Of a DNA stretch of 9,644 bases, positions 1-6,884 are shown in pieces. The DNA is from Acetobacteraceae bacterium (GTDB lineage Bacteria > Pseudomonadota > Alphaproteobacteria > Acetobacterales > Acetobacteraceae), in contig DAHWNE010000149.1 in assembly GCA_027340195.1 (NCBI GenBank), forward strand, positions 1 through 9,644, read 5' to 3'. The position numbers were made by a program, and so were the translations under genes. The notes below the pieces were generated by a model. It was not told the DNA's origin. It did not search any database and worked only from the letters and a program-made list of their open reading frames with translations. Position 1 is the stretch's first letter; the number at the start of each line of letters is the position of its first letter.

Positions 1-9
1 CGCGGGGGG

Positions 10-38
10 TTCGACCACCGGGTCCGATCTGGTATCGT
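10..38 (+). promoter_or_regulatory. weak candidate promoter upstream of ugpB
   Basis: Only 86 nt precede ugpB in this window. A -10-like TATCGT (33-38) lies 17 nt after TTCGAC (10-15). The -10 matches the sigma-70 consensus at four of six positions, but the -35 matches poorly, so this is only a candidate. No PhoB-type direct repeat (CTGTCAT-like), which controls ugp in E. coli, is visible in these 86 nt. A real promoter or operator could lie upstream of the window. Confidence 0.15.
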
Positions 39-70
39 AACCGCAGCCCGGCACCCCGCCCTGCCCCACC

Positions 71-78
71 GAGGAGGA
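71..78 (+). promoter_or_regulatory. ribosome binding site of ugpB
   Basis: GAGGAGGA is a strong Shine-Dalgarno sequence about 8 nt before the ATG at 87. It fixes the ugpB start and is the best ribosome binding site in the window, which fits the high expression usually needed for a periplasmic binding protein. Confidence 0.8.
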
Positions 79-86
79 CCTCAAGG

Positions 87-1418
87 ATGAAGCGCCGCAC
101 CCTGCTCGCCGCCGCCCCCGCGCTGGCGGCCGCCGCCGCCACCGCGCACGCCTCCGTTCCACGCACCACCATTACCCTGTGGCACGCCATGGGTGGCCAG
201 CTCGGCCAGACCCTGCAAGGGATGATCGACGCGTTCAACAAATCGCAGACCTCGGTGACCGTCGATGCTGCCTACAAGGGGACCTACGCCGAGGTTCTGA
301 CTGCCACCGTGGCCGCCTGGCGCGCCGGCAAGGCGCCCTCGATCGCGCAGATTTTCGACGTCGGCACCGCCGAGATGGTCGCCGCCGGCCCGGCCACGCT
401 GGATGTCTGGCAGCTCGCGGCCAAGACCGGCATCGCCATCGATGCGGCGCGCTACATCCCCGCCGTGCGGGGCTATTACGGGGTGGCCGGCGGCAAGATG
501 GGTGGGGCGCCGTTCAATTCCTCCACCGCCCTGATGTGGATCAACGAAGACGCGTTCCATCGCGCCGGCCTCGACCCCGCCATGGATCTCGCCACCTGGC
601 CACAGGTGGTGAAAGCCGCCCGTGTCATCAAAGCCAAGCGGGCAGCCGAAATACCGATGATGACCGCCTGGCCGATCTGGACACAGTTCGAGCAGTTCGC
701 CGCCATCCATGACGTGCCGTTCGCCACCCTGGATAACGGATTCGGCGGTCCCGACCCCAAGCTGCTGATCGATTCCGCGCCGTTCGTGAAGCATCTCGGG
801 ATGCTACTGGCGCTGCAGAAGGAGGGGGTGTTCAAATACGAAGGCCGCGACGGCGCGCCGAGCCCGATCTTCTATGCCGGCAGGGCGGCGATCAGCTTAG
901 ATTCCTCGGGCATCTATGGCCAACTGAAGCAGAGCGCCAAGTTCGGCTTCCGCGATGCCTTCCTGCCCTATCATCCGTCGCTGATAAAATCGCCGATCAA
1001 TTCGATCATCGGCGGCGCGGCGTTCTGGACCATGACGGCGCCGGGCCGGACCCTGGCCGAATACCGCGGCGTCGCGCAGTTCCTGAACTACATGGCACTG
1101 CCCGAGAACGACGCGCACTGGTCGAAGGCCACCGGCTACATCCCGGTCACCCGTGGCGGTAACGCGCAACTGGCCAAGGAAGGATTCTACGCCGCCAACC
1201 CGGGCACCGATCTCGCGGTCAAGCAGCTGACCCGCACCAAGGTAACGCCCTACTCGGCCGGCGTGCGGCTCGGCGGCATGGCGGAAGTCTTCGTCATCAT
1301 CGAGGAAGAATGGGAGCGCGCGATCCAGAACGGCAATTCTGCCAAGGTGGCGCTGACGAACGCCGCCAGGCGCGGTCAGGCCGTGATCGACCGTTTCGCC
1401 CGCAGCATGCGCGGCTGA
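87..1418 (+). CDS. ugpB: sn-glycerol-3-phosphate ABC transporter, periplasmic substrate-binding protein UgpB
   Basis: This is a periplasmic binding protein of 443 aa (E. coli UgpB has 438) that captures sn-glycerol-3-phosphate or glycerophosphodiesters and delivers them to UgpA/UgpE. The N-terminus has KRRTLL followed by an Ala-rich core and a likely cleavage site after AHA (about residue 22); the twin arginine makes Tat export possible. From memory, the E. coli protein aligns along its length: VGTA near 92-95, PFNSST (142-147), WPIWTQFEQFA, NGFGG, SSG (273-275), IIGGA with the Gly pair at 309-310, GYIPVT (350-355) and GVRLGGM (392-398). These include the Ser, Gly, Tyr and Arg positions that bind the phosphate and glycerol in UgpB. 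One difference is Asp91, where E. coli has Glu in VYEVGT. It is the first gene of a four-gene operon, with ugpA 10 nt downstream. The family call is secure; the exact substrate is inferred. Confidence 0.93.
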   Translation: MKRRTLLAAAPALAAAAATAHASVPRTTITLWHAMGGQLGQTLQGMIDAFNKSQTSVTVDAAYKGTYAEVLTATVAAWRAGKAPSIAQIFDVGTAEMVAAGPATLDVWQLAAKTGIAIDAARYIPAVRGYYGVAGGKMGGAPFNSSTALMWINEDAFHRAGLDPAMDLATWPQVVKAARVIKAKRAAEIPMMTAWPIWTQFEQFAAIHDVPFATLDNGFGGPDPKLLIDSAPFVKHLGMLLALQKEGVFKYEGRDGAPSPIFYAGRAAISLDSSGIYGQLKQSAKFGFRDAFLPYHPSLIKSPINSIIGGAAFWTMTAPGRTLAEYRGVAQFLNYMALPENDAHWSKATGYIPVTRGGNAQLAKEGFYAANPGTDLAVKQLTRTKVTPYSAGVRLGGMAEVFVIIEEEWERAIQNGNSAKVALTNAARRGQAVIDRFARSMRG

Positions 1419-1428
1419 GCCGCCCGCC

Positions 1429-2310
1429 ATGGAACGCCGGACCCTGTTCCCGGGCCGAGCCCTGCCGGCGTTCCTGGTGCTGCCCCAGCTGGCCATCACC
1501 GCGTTGTTCTTCCTGTTTCCGGCGTGGCGGGCGTTCGTGGAAAGCGTGCGCGCGGTCAACGGGTTCGGGCTCAATGCGCGGTTCGTCGGGTTGGCCAATT
1601 TCGCCGCCCTGCTGGGCTCCGGAACCTACCGCGCAACCGTGCTGCGCACGCTCCTCTACTGCACCGCCGTCACCGCGCTGGCGATGGCCGGCGGGCTCGT
1701 GCTTGCCGTTTTCGCCGACCGTGAAATCAAGGGGCGGGCGATCTATCGCGCATTGCTGATCCTGCCCTACGCCATCGCCCCGGCGATCGCCTCGGTGATC
1801 TTCGTGTTCCTCCTGCAACCCGAAATCGGCCTGCTCACCGGCGTGCTGAAGCAGGCCGGCATCGACTGGAACTATGTCCTTCACGGCGGCCAGGCCCTGG
1901 GGCTGGTGATCCTGGTCGGCGCCTGGAAACAGGTCGCCTATAATTTCATCTTCTATCTCGCCGGACTGCAATCGATCCCGCGTACCCTGATCGAGGCCGC
2001 GGCGCTCGACGGCGCGCGCGGCTGGTACCGCTTCCGCACGATGTTATGGCCGCTGCTGCTGCCGACCACCCTTTTTCTGCTGGTGGTGAATACCGTCTAT
2101 GCCGCCTTCGATACCTTCGCGCTGATCTTCGCCCTCACCGGCGGCGGTCCCGGCACCGCGACCGAGACCATGGTGGTGAAAGTCTATCGCGACGGCATCA
2201 TCAATCTCGATCTGGGCGGATCGGCGGCGCAATCGGTGATCCTGATGGCGCTGATCGTCGCCCTCACGGTGCTGCAATTCCGCTACGCCGGCGGTCGGGA
2301 ACGGACATGA
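1429..2310 (+). CDS. ugpA: sn-glycerol-3-phosphate ABC transporter permease UgpA
   Basis: This is an inner-membrane permease of 293 aa (E. coli UgpA has 295) of the binding-protein-dependent MalF/UgpA type. Six hydrophobic segments are visible at roughly residues 12-33, 72-95, 108-129, 155-178, 211-235 and 266-284. The EAA loop that docks on the ATPase begins at Glu189 (EAAALDGARG) and ends in the usual LLLP (209-212). LPYAIAPAI (112-120) and TGGGPGTATE (237-246) are typical of this subfamily. The ATG at 1429 lies 10 nt after the ugpB stop. No strong Shine-Dalgarno sequence is visible, so translation may be coupled to ugpB. The stop overlaps the start of ugpE in an ATGA. UgpA is expected to pair with UgpE to form the pore. 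Confidence 0.93.
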   Translation: MERRTLFPGRALPAFLVLPQLAITALFFLFPAWRAFVESVRAVNGFGLNARFVGLANFAALLGSGTYRATVLRTLLYCTAVTALAMAGGLVLAVFADREIKGRAIYRALLILPYAIAPAIASVIFVFLLQPEIGLLTGVLKQAGIDWNYVLHGGQALGLVILVGAWKQVAYNFIFYLAGLQSIPRTLIEAAALDGARGWYRFRTMLWPLLLPTTLFLLVVNTVYAAFDTFALIFALTGGGPGTATETMVVKVYRDGIINLDLGGSAAQSVILMALIVALTVLQFRYAGGRERT

Positions 2311-3143
2311 AGCGCCGCCCCGACTACCTCGCGCATGGGGTGCTGGGCCTTGGTGCCGCGCTGTTCGCGCTGCCGGTCTGGGTGGCGTTCGCCGGCGCGA
2401 CCGAAACCGCGGGCGCGATCAATCGCGGCGATCTGTCGTTGCTGCCGCGACTGGCCGGGTTGCGCAGCTTCATCGATGTTCTGGGCTACGGCGCCTCGGC
2501 GGATGCCGGGGTGACGATCGGGCATATGCTGCTGGTCAGCTTCGCCATGGCCCTGGTGATCGCGCTGGGCAAAATCGCCATCTCGGCACTCTCGGCCTTC
2601 GCCATCGCCTTCTTCCGCTTTCCGTTCCGGATGATCGCCTTCTGGGCGATCCTGCTCACCCTGATGCTTCCCGTCGAGGTGCGGATCATTCCCACCTACG
2701 CCGTGATGTCGGAATTCCATCTGATCAACAGCTTCACCGGGCTCACCATGCCGCTGATCGCCTCGGCCACCGCAACCCTGCTGTTTCGTCAGGTGTTCCT
2801 CGCGGTTCCCGATGAGCTGGTGGAGGCGGCGCGGCTCGACGGTGCCGGGCCGATGCGGTTCTTCCTCGATATGCTGCTGCCGGTCTCGGCTCCCAACCTG
2901 GCCGCCCTGTTCGTGATCCTGTTCGTCTACGGCTGGAACCAGTATCTCTGGCCGCTGCTGGCGGTCACCAACGGACGGCTGAACCCGATCGTGCTGGGGA
3001 TCGTGCGCATGATCACCACCGATCAGATCACGCCCTGGAACCTGGTCATGGCCGGTACCATCTGGGCGATCCTTCCCCCCGTCGTGGTGGTGCTGCTGAT
3101 GCAGCGCTGGTTCGTGCGCGGTCTGACCGAGGCGGACAAGTAG
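2307..3143 (+). CDS. ugpE: sn-glycerol-3-phosphate ABC transporter permease UgpE
   Basis: This is the second inner-membrane permease, 278 aa (E. coli UgpE has 281), of the MalG/UgpE type. The start is set by the ATGA overlap with ugpA (ATG at 2307, upstream TGA at 2308-2310), a classic coupling arrangement; longer in-frame extensions would run inside ugpA. Membrane segments are visible near residues 9-30, 72-93, 108-128, 143-165, 190-218 and 248-268. LPVEVRIIPTY (121-131) and YGWNQYLWPLL are hallmark UgpE-like stretches. The EAA loop starts at Glu173 (EAARLDGAGPM). The N-terminal periplasmic loop (about 31-70) is where such proteins vary. The stop codon TAG directly abuts the ugpC ATG. The family call is firm. 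Confidence 0.93.
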   Translation: MKRRPDYLAHGVLGLGAALFALPVWVAFAGATETAGAINRGDLSLLPRLAGLRSFIDVLGYGASADAGVTIGHMLLVSFAMALVIALGKIAISALSAFAIAFFRFPFRMIAFWAILLTLMLPVEVRIIPTYAVMSEFHLINSFTGLTMPLIASATATLLFRQVFLAVPDELVEAARLDGAGPMRFFLDMLLPVSAPNLAALFVILFVYGWNQYLWPLLAVTNGRLNPIVLGIVRMITTDQITPWNLVMAGTIWAILPPVVVVLLMQRWFVRGLTEADK

Positions 3144-4262
3144 ATGGCCAGGCTGGACCTGCGCGGCCTCGCCAAGAGCTTTGCCGCCACGACCGTCCTG
3201 CACGGGATCGATCTGGCGCTGGCGGACGGCGAGATGGTGGTGATCGTCGGTGCCTCGGGCTGCGGCAAATCCACCCTGCTGCGGCTGGTCGCGGGGCTGG
3301 AGTCCCCCACCGCCGGGCGGGTGTTGCTGGATGGGACCGATATCACCGACACCGACCCGTCGCGCCGTGACATTGCGATGGTGTTCCAGAACTACGCGCT
3401 CTACCCGCATATGACCGTGTTCGGCAACATGGAATACGGCCTGAAATTGCGCGGCCTGCCCCGGGCCGAGATCGCGCGCCGGGTGGACGAGGCGGCCGCC
3501 CTGCTCGGGCTCGGCCCGTTGCTGGACCGCCGGCCGCGACAACTCTCCGGCGGACAGCGTCAGCGGGTGGCGATGGGCCGCGCCATCGTGCGCAATCCGA
3601 AGCTGTTCCTGTTCGACGAACCACTTTCCAACCTCGACGCCCGGCTGCGGGTCCAGGTCAGGGCCGATATCCGCCGCCTGCAACGCCGGCTCGGGGTAAC
3701 CAGCCTCTATGTCACCCACGACCAGACCGAGGCGATGACGCTCGCCGATCGACTGGTGGTGATGCACGAGGGGCGGGTGGCGCAGATCGCCAGCCCGGTC
3801 GAGGTGTTCGACCGCCCCGCCGATACCTACGTCGCCGGCTTCATCGGCGATCCTGCAATGAATTTCTGCCCGGGGCAGCTGGCCGAGGGCGGGACCGTCG
3901 CCGCGCTCGTCGCCGGCGCGCGGATTCCCCTGCCCGAGGGGCGTCGCGCCGTGCCGGACGGCACGCGCATTCTGCTGGGCATCCGTCCCCAGCACGCGCT
4001 GCCCGCCGCCACGCCGACCGGGCTGGCGATGACCGTTGAGCTGATCGAACCGCTGGGCTCGGAGACCCTGCTGCACGGCCGGCTGGCCGATGACACAAGC
4101 TTCGCGCTGCGCATCGCCGGTCCACCTGGGCCCCTCGCCGAAGGCATCGCCCTGCCGGTTCATCTGCCGCCCGAGCAGCTGCACGTGTTCGATGCCGCCA
4201 CCGGCTTGCGCCTGGACGCCCCGCCCCGCTCTGGCGCCGCTCCGGTTTCCGGGCAACACTGA
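3144..4262 (+). CDS. ugpC: sn-glycerol-3-phosphate ABC transporter ATP-binding protein UgpC
   Basis: This is the cytoplasmic ATPase that powers the importer, 372 aa (E. coli UgpC has 356), of the MalK/CUT1 class. Nucleotide-binding motifs are complete and in order: Walker A GASGCGKST (36-44), Q-loop Gln82 in FQNYALYPHM, signature LSGGQ (134-138), Walker B LFLFDE (154-159), D-loop SNLD (162-165) and switch His192. The C-terminal part from about residue 235 is the MalK-type TOBE/OB regulatory region, including IRPQHA and EPLGSETLLHG. The ATG follows the ugpE TAG with no gap; GAGG about 12 nt upstream, inside ugpE, may serve as ribosome binding site. The last 20 or so residues are Pro/Ala-rich and probably disordered. 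ugpQ, which follows ugpC in E. coli, is absent here. Confidence 0.94.
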   Translation: MARLDLRGLAKSFAATTVLHGIDLALADGEMVVIVGASGCGKSTLLRLVAGLESPTAGRVLLDGTDITDTDPSRRDIAMVFQNYALYPHMTVFGNMEYGLKLRGLPRAEIARRVDEAAALLGLGPLLDRRPRQLSGGQRQRVAMGRAIVRNPKLFLFDEPLSNLDARLRVQVRADIRRLQRRLGVTSLYVTHDQTEAMTLADRLVVMHEGRVAQIASPVEVFDRPADTYVAGFIGDPAMNFCPGQLAEGGTVAALVAGARIPLPEGRRAVPDGTRILLGIRPQHALPAATPTGLAMTVELIEPLGSETLLHGRLADDTSFALRIAGPPGPLAEGIALPVHLPPEQLHVFDAATGLRLDAPPRSGAAPVSGQH

Positions 4263-4290
4263 GCCCATCGTCGCATCCGGAGCGTCCGCC

Positions 4291-5688
4291 ATGGAAATCA
4301 CCGCCCGTCTGTCCGAGTTCGTCGCCGGCCTCAGCCTCGACCGCCTGCCGCCGGAAGTGGTGGACCGTGCGCGCTTCCTGGTGCTGGACCTCATCGGCAA
4401 CATCGTGCGCGCCCGCCACGACGCCGAAAGCACCGTGAGCTTCCTGCGCGCCGCCCGCGCGCTGGGCTTCGCCGGCGGATCCTGCGGCGTGTTCGGCGAT
4501 CCCGCCCGCTACACCCCGCCCGGCGCGGCGTTCCTCAACGGGGCGCTGGCCCATTCGCTGGATTTCGACGACACCCATGCCGCCGCCAGCCTGCATCCCG
4601 GCGCCCCGGTGATCCCGGCGGCGCTGGCCGCCGGCGAGATGGCCGGCGCATCCGGCGCCACCGTGCTCGCCGCCATCATCGCCGGCTACGAGGTGGTCTG
4701 CCGGATCGCCCTGGCCCTGCCCGCCGGCGCCCATTACGACCGTGGGTTCCATCCCACCGCCACCTGCGGGGCGTTCGGGGCGGCCGCCGCCGCCGGGCGG
4801 GTCTTCGGCCTGGATGCGGCGGGGATCGCCGGCGCCCTCGGCACCGCGCTGAGCCAGGCGGCGGGCAGCCTGGAGTTCCTGGTCAACGGCGCCTGGACCA
4901 AGCGCTTCCAGGTGGGCTGGGCCGCCACCAACGGGCTGGTCGCCGCCACCATGGTGCGCGAGGGCTTCAAGGGCGCGGCCGAGGCGCTGGAAGGTCCGCA
5001 CGGCTTCCTGCACGCCTATGCCCCGGCCCCGACCCCGGAGCGGGTGATCCAGGACCTGGGCACGGTCTTCGAGCTGATGAACACCGCGGTGAAGCCCTAC
5101 CCCTCCTGCCGCTACGGCCATGCCGGGATCGATGCCGCGCTGGCGCTGCGCGCCGAACTCGGGCTGAAGCCCGAGGAGGTGGAAGCCGTCACGCTCGGCC
5201 TGCCGCGGGCGGGGATGGCGCTGATCGGTGCCCCGGCGGAAAAAAAGGCGAACCCGGAAAACGTGGTGGACGGGCAGTTCTCCGGCCCGTTCGTGCTGGC
5301 CTCGGCGCTGGCCACCGGGGCGATGGGCTGGGACAGCTACGCCGGTCTGCGCGATTCCGGCGTGCGCGCGCTGCTGGGCCGCATCGCCTGTGTCTTCGAC
5401 CCCGAGATCGAGGCCGAGTTCCCCGCCAACATGTCGGGCAAGGTCACCTTGCGTGCCCGCGGTCAGAGCTTCACCCGCAAGGTGGTGGTGCCCAAGGGCG
5501 AGCCGGCGAATTTCCTGACCGAGGCCGAGCTGCGCGCCAAGTTCCATGGCCTGGCCGATGCGGTGCTGGGCCCCGACCGGGCGGCACGGCTGGCCGACGC
5601 GGTGCTTGGGATCGCGCAGGCGCCGGACGTGGCGGCGGTGATGCGCTTCGCCGCCCCGGCCACCGGCACCGCGCGCCTCGCGGGGTAG
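4291..5688 (+). CDS. MmgE/PrpD family protein (2-methylcitrate dehydratase-like)
   Basis: This is a 465-aa cytoplasmic protein of the MmgE/PrpD superfamily. Characterised members include 2-methylcitrate dehydratase, cis-aconitate decarboxylase and iminodisuccinate epimerase, so the family shows dehydration, decarboxylation or epimerisation of carboxylic acids but not the substrate. Family signatures are present: an N-terminal helical region with ARFLVLDLIGN, HSLDFDDTHAAA with Asp93-Asp94-Thr95-His96, the following LHPG, AWTKRFQVGWAA, and KPYPSCRYGHAG starting at Lys268. I chose the ATG at 4291 because GGAG (4279-4282) lies 8 nt upstream and the protein then begins at the family's normal N-terminus; in-frame upstream codons overlap ugpC. 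It sits 28 nt after ugpC, consistent with co-transcription. It is full length. I did not name it prpD because no prpB, prpC or acnD lies nearby. Confidence 0.88.
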   Translation: MEITARLSEFVAGLSLDRLPPEVVDRARFLVLDLIGNIVRARHDAESTVSFLRAARALGFAGGSCGVFGDPARYTPPGAAFLNGALAHSLDFDDTHAAASLHPGAPVIPAALAAGEMAGASGATVLAAIIAGYEVVCRIALALPAGAHYDRGFHPTATCGAFGAAAAAGRVFGLDAAGIAGALGTALSQAAGSLEFLVNGAWTKRFQVGWAATNGLVAATMVREGFKGAAEALEGPHGFLHAYAPAPTPERVIQDLGTVFELMNTAVKPYPSCRYGHAGIDAALALRAELGLKPEEVEAVTLGLPRAGMALIGAPAEKKANPENVVDGQFSGPFVLASALATGAMGWDSYAGLRDSGVRALLGRIACVFDPEIEAEFPANMSGKVTLRARGQSFTRKVVVPKGEPANFLTEAELRAKFHGLADAVLGPDRAARLADAVLGIAQAPDVAAVMRFAAPATGTARLAG

Positions 5689-5754
5689 CCGCTCGGCGCG
5701 CAGACCACCGGGGGGCACGACGACGCTCCTCGGGCCCCGTCGCGCTTGGCTCTG

Positions 5755-5770
5755 GGCGGGCGCTCCCGCC
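5755..5770 (+). other. small GC-rich stem-loop in the 135-nt gap before the Ldh2-family gene
   Basis: GGCGGG (5755-5760), loop CGCT (5761-5764) and CCCGCC (5765-5770) form a perfect 6-bp stem with a tetraloop. No T-run follows, so a strong intrinsic terminator is unlikely. It could attenuate transcription, protect an mRNA end, or be chance in GC-rich DNA. It lies in the largest gap between ugpB and the cupin gene. I see no clear promoter in the rest of 5689-5823. Confidence 0.3.
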
Positions 5771-5808
5771 ACCGCGCACGGTCTATGAACGCAACCGAGG
5801 AACCGCCC

Positions 5809-5814
5809 GAGGGA
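5809..5814 (+). promoter_or_regulatory. ribosome binding site deciding the Ldh2-family start
   Basis: GAGGGA ends 9 nt before the ATG at 5824. A competing in-frame ATG at 5785 has no such sequence and would add 13 non-family residues, so the 5824 start is preferred. Confidence 0.6.
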
Positions 5815-5823
5815 CACCCCACA

Positions 5824-6876
5824 ATGCCTGTCTTCACCGAAGCCCGTCTGCGCGCCGCCACCGCCCTGATCGTCCGCCACATGGGGAGCGACGCGGCCGA
5901 GACCGAGCTGGTCGCCGACCATTTGGTCCGCGCCAACCTGGCCGGCCATGACAGCCATGGCGTGGGGATGCTGCCCGCCTATGTCCGGCTGCTGCAGGAC
6001 GGGCTGCTGGTGCCGAACCAGACGCCGGAGACGGTGCTGGATTTCGGCGCCCTGCTGGTGCTGGACGCGCGCCGCGGCTACGGCCAGCACATGGCGCACG
6101 AGGCGGTCTCTCGCGCCATCGCGCGGGCGCGGGAAACCGGCGCCTGCGTGCTGGGGATGCGCAACGCCTCCCATATCGGCCGCGTCGGCACCTATGGGGA
6201 GCAGGCGGTGGCCGCCGGCATGGCCTTCATCGGCTACGTCAACGTCGCCGACCACCATGACATCGCCGCCCCCTGGGGGTGCGCCGAGCCGCGGCTGGGC
6301 ACCAACCCTTTCGTCACCGCGGTCCCGGCCACCGATGGACCGATGCTGCTGGACATGGCCACCACCACCATCGCCGCCGGCAAGGCGCGGGTGGCGCGCA
6401 ACAAGGGCGTGCCGGTGCCCGACGGCTGCCTGCTGGACGCCGACGGCCATCCCACCAACGACCCGGTGCCCTTCATCGACGATCACATCGGCGCCCTGAC
6501 TGCCTTCGGCCGCCACAAGGGGTCCGGCCTGGCGGTGATGTGCGAGATCATGGCCGGCGCGGTGGCGGGCGGTCAGCGCGCCGGACAGCCGAACAAGGGG
6601 GGTATCCTCAATTCGATGTTCGCGGTCGTGATCGATCTGGCCCGCTTCAGCGGCGACGTCCGTGCCGGGGTGGAGGCGACGCGCGCGCATATCCGCTCCT
6701 CCCGTCTCGCCCCCGGCTTCGAGGCGATCCTGCTGCCGGGCGAGCCCGAGCGTCGCTCCGCCGCCGCCCGCCGTGCCCAGGGCATCCCGGTCGATGACCG
6801 CAGTTGGGCGCAGATCGTGGAGGCCGCGGGCAAGCTGGGCATTCCCCAGGCGGCGCTGGAGCAGGCCAACCAGTAG
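5824..6876 (+). CDS. Ldh2 family NAD(P)-dependent oxidoreductase (malate/L-lactate/ureidoglycolate dehydrogenase type)
   Basis: This is a 350-aa cytoplasmic dehydrogenase of the Ldh2/YlbC/AllD/ComC family, which interconverts 2-hydroxy acids and 2-oxo acids with NAD(P)H and is unrelated to Rossmann-fold malate dehydrogenase. Signatures seen are AGHDSHGVGM with the conserved His45 in SHG, DARRGYGQHMAHEA, MRNASHIGRVGTYGEQA, APWGCAEPRLGTNPF (LGTNP at 158-162), DMATTTIAAGKARVARNKG starting at Asp177, and a HKGSGLA stretch. Length is normal for the family. Known activities include malate, lactate, sulfolactate, ureidoglycolate and 2,3-diketogulonate oxidoreduction; the sequence alone does not choose among them. 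With the MmgE/PrpD gene upstream, a carboxylic-acid pathway is a reasonable inference. The TPR-like gene starts 8 nt downstream, so they are probably co-transcribed. Confidence 0.9.
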   Translation: MPVFTEARLRAATALIVRHMGSDAAETELVADHLVRANLAGHDSHGVGMLPAYVRLLQDGLLVPNQTPETVLDFGALLVLDARRGYGQHMAHEAVSRAIARARETGACVLGMRNASHIGRVGTYGEQAVAAGMAFIGYVNVADHHDIAAPWGCAEPRLGTNPFVTAVPATDGPMLLDMATTTIAAGKARVARNKGVPVPDGCLLDADGHPTNDPVPFIDDHIGALTAFGRHKGSGLAVMCEIMAGAVAGGQRAGQPNKGGILNSMFAVVIDLARFSGDVRAGVEATRAHIRSSRLAPGFEAILLPGEPERRSAAARRAQGIPVDDRSWAQIVEAAGKLGIPQAALEQANQ

Positions 6877-6884
6877 CGCGCGCC

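Noticed and set aside
4262..4290. Possible compositional step or transfer boundary between ugpC and the MmgE/PrpD gene
   Set aside because: Hand samples of third-position composition in ugpB and the MmgE/PrpD gene differ little, and lower GC in the permeases is explained by Phe and Ile codons in membrane segments. No repeats or mobile-element remnants were seen.
2283..4433. Long open frame on the - strand (716 codons) opposite ugpE and ugpC
   Set aside because: Same reason: the + strand holds complete permease and ATPase genes, and the antisense product is Gln, His, Asp and Gly rich without motifs.
4291..5688. Naming the MmgE/PrpD gene prpD with a methylcitrate cycle
   Set aside because: No methylcitrate synthase, methylisocitrate lyase or AcnD gene is in the window, and the family has several other activities.
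5785..5823. Upstream in-frame start for the Ldh2-family gene
   Set aside because: No Shine-Dalgarno precedes it and the added residues do not resemble the family's N-terminus, while the ATG at 5824 has GAGGGA at good spacing.
3841..6690. Very long open frame on the - strand (949 codons) across the end of ugpC, the MmgE/PrpD gene and most of the dehydrogenase gene
   Set aside because: It is opposite well-supported genes with clear family motifs. Its translation is low-complexity (Gly, Arg, His, Gln rich) with no recognisable domain, as expected from a stop-poor antisense frame in GC-rich coding DNA.
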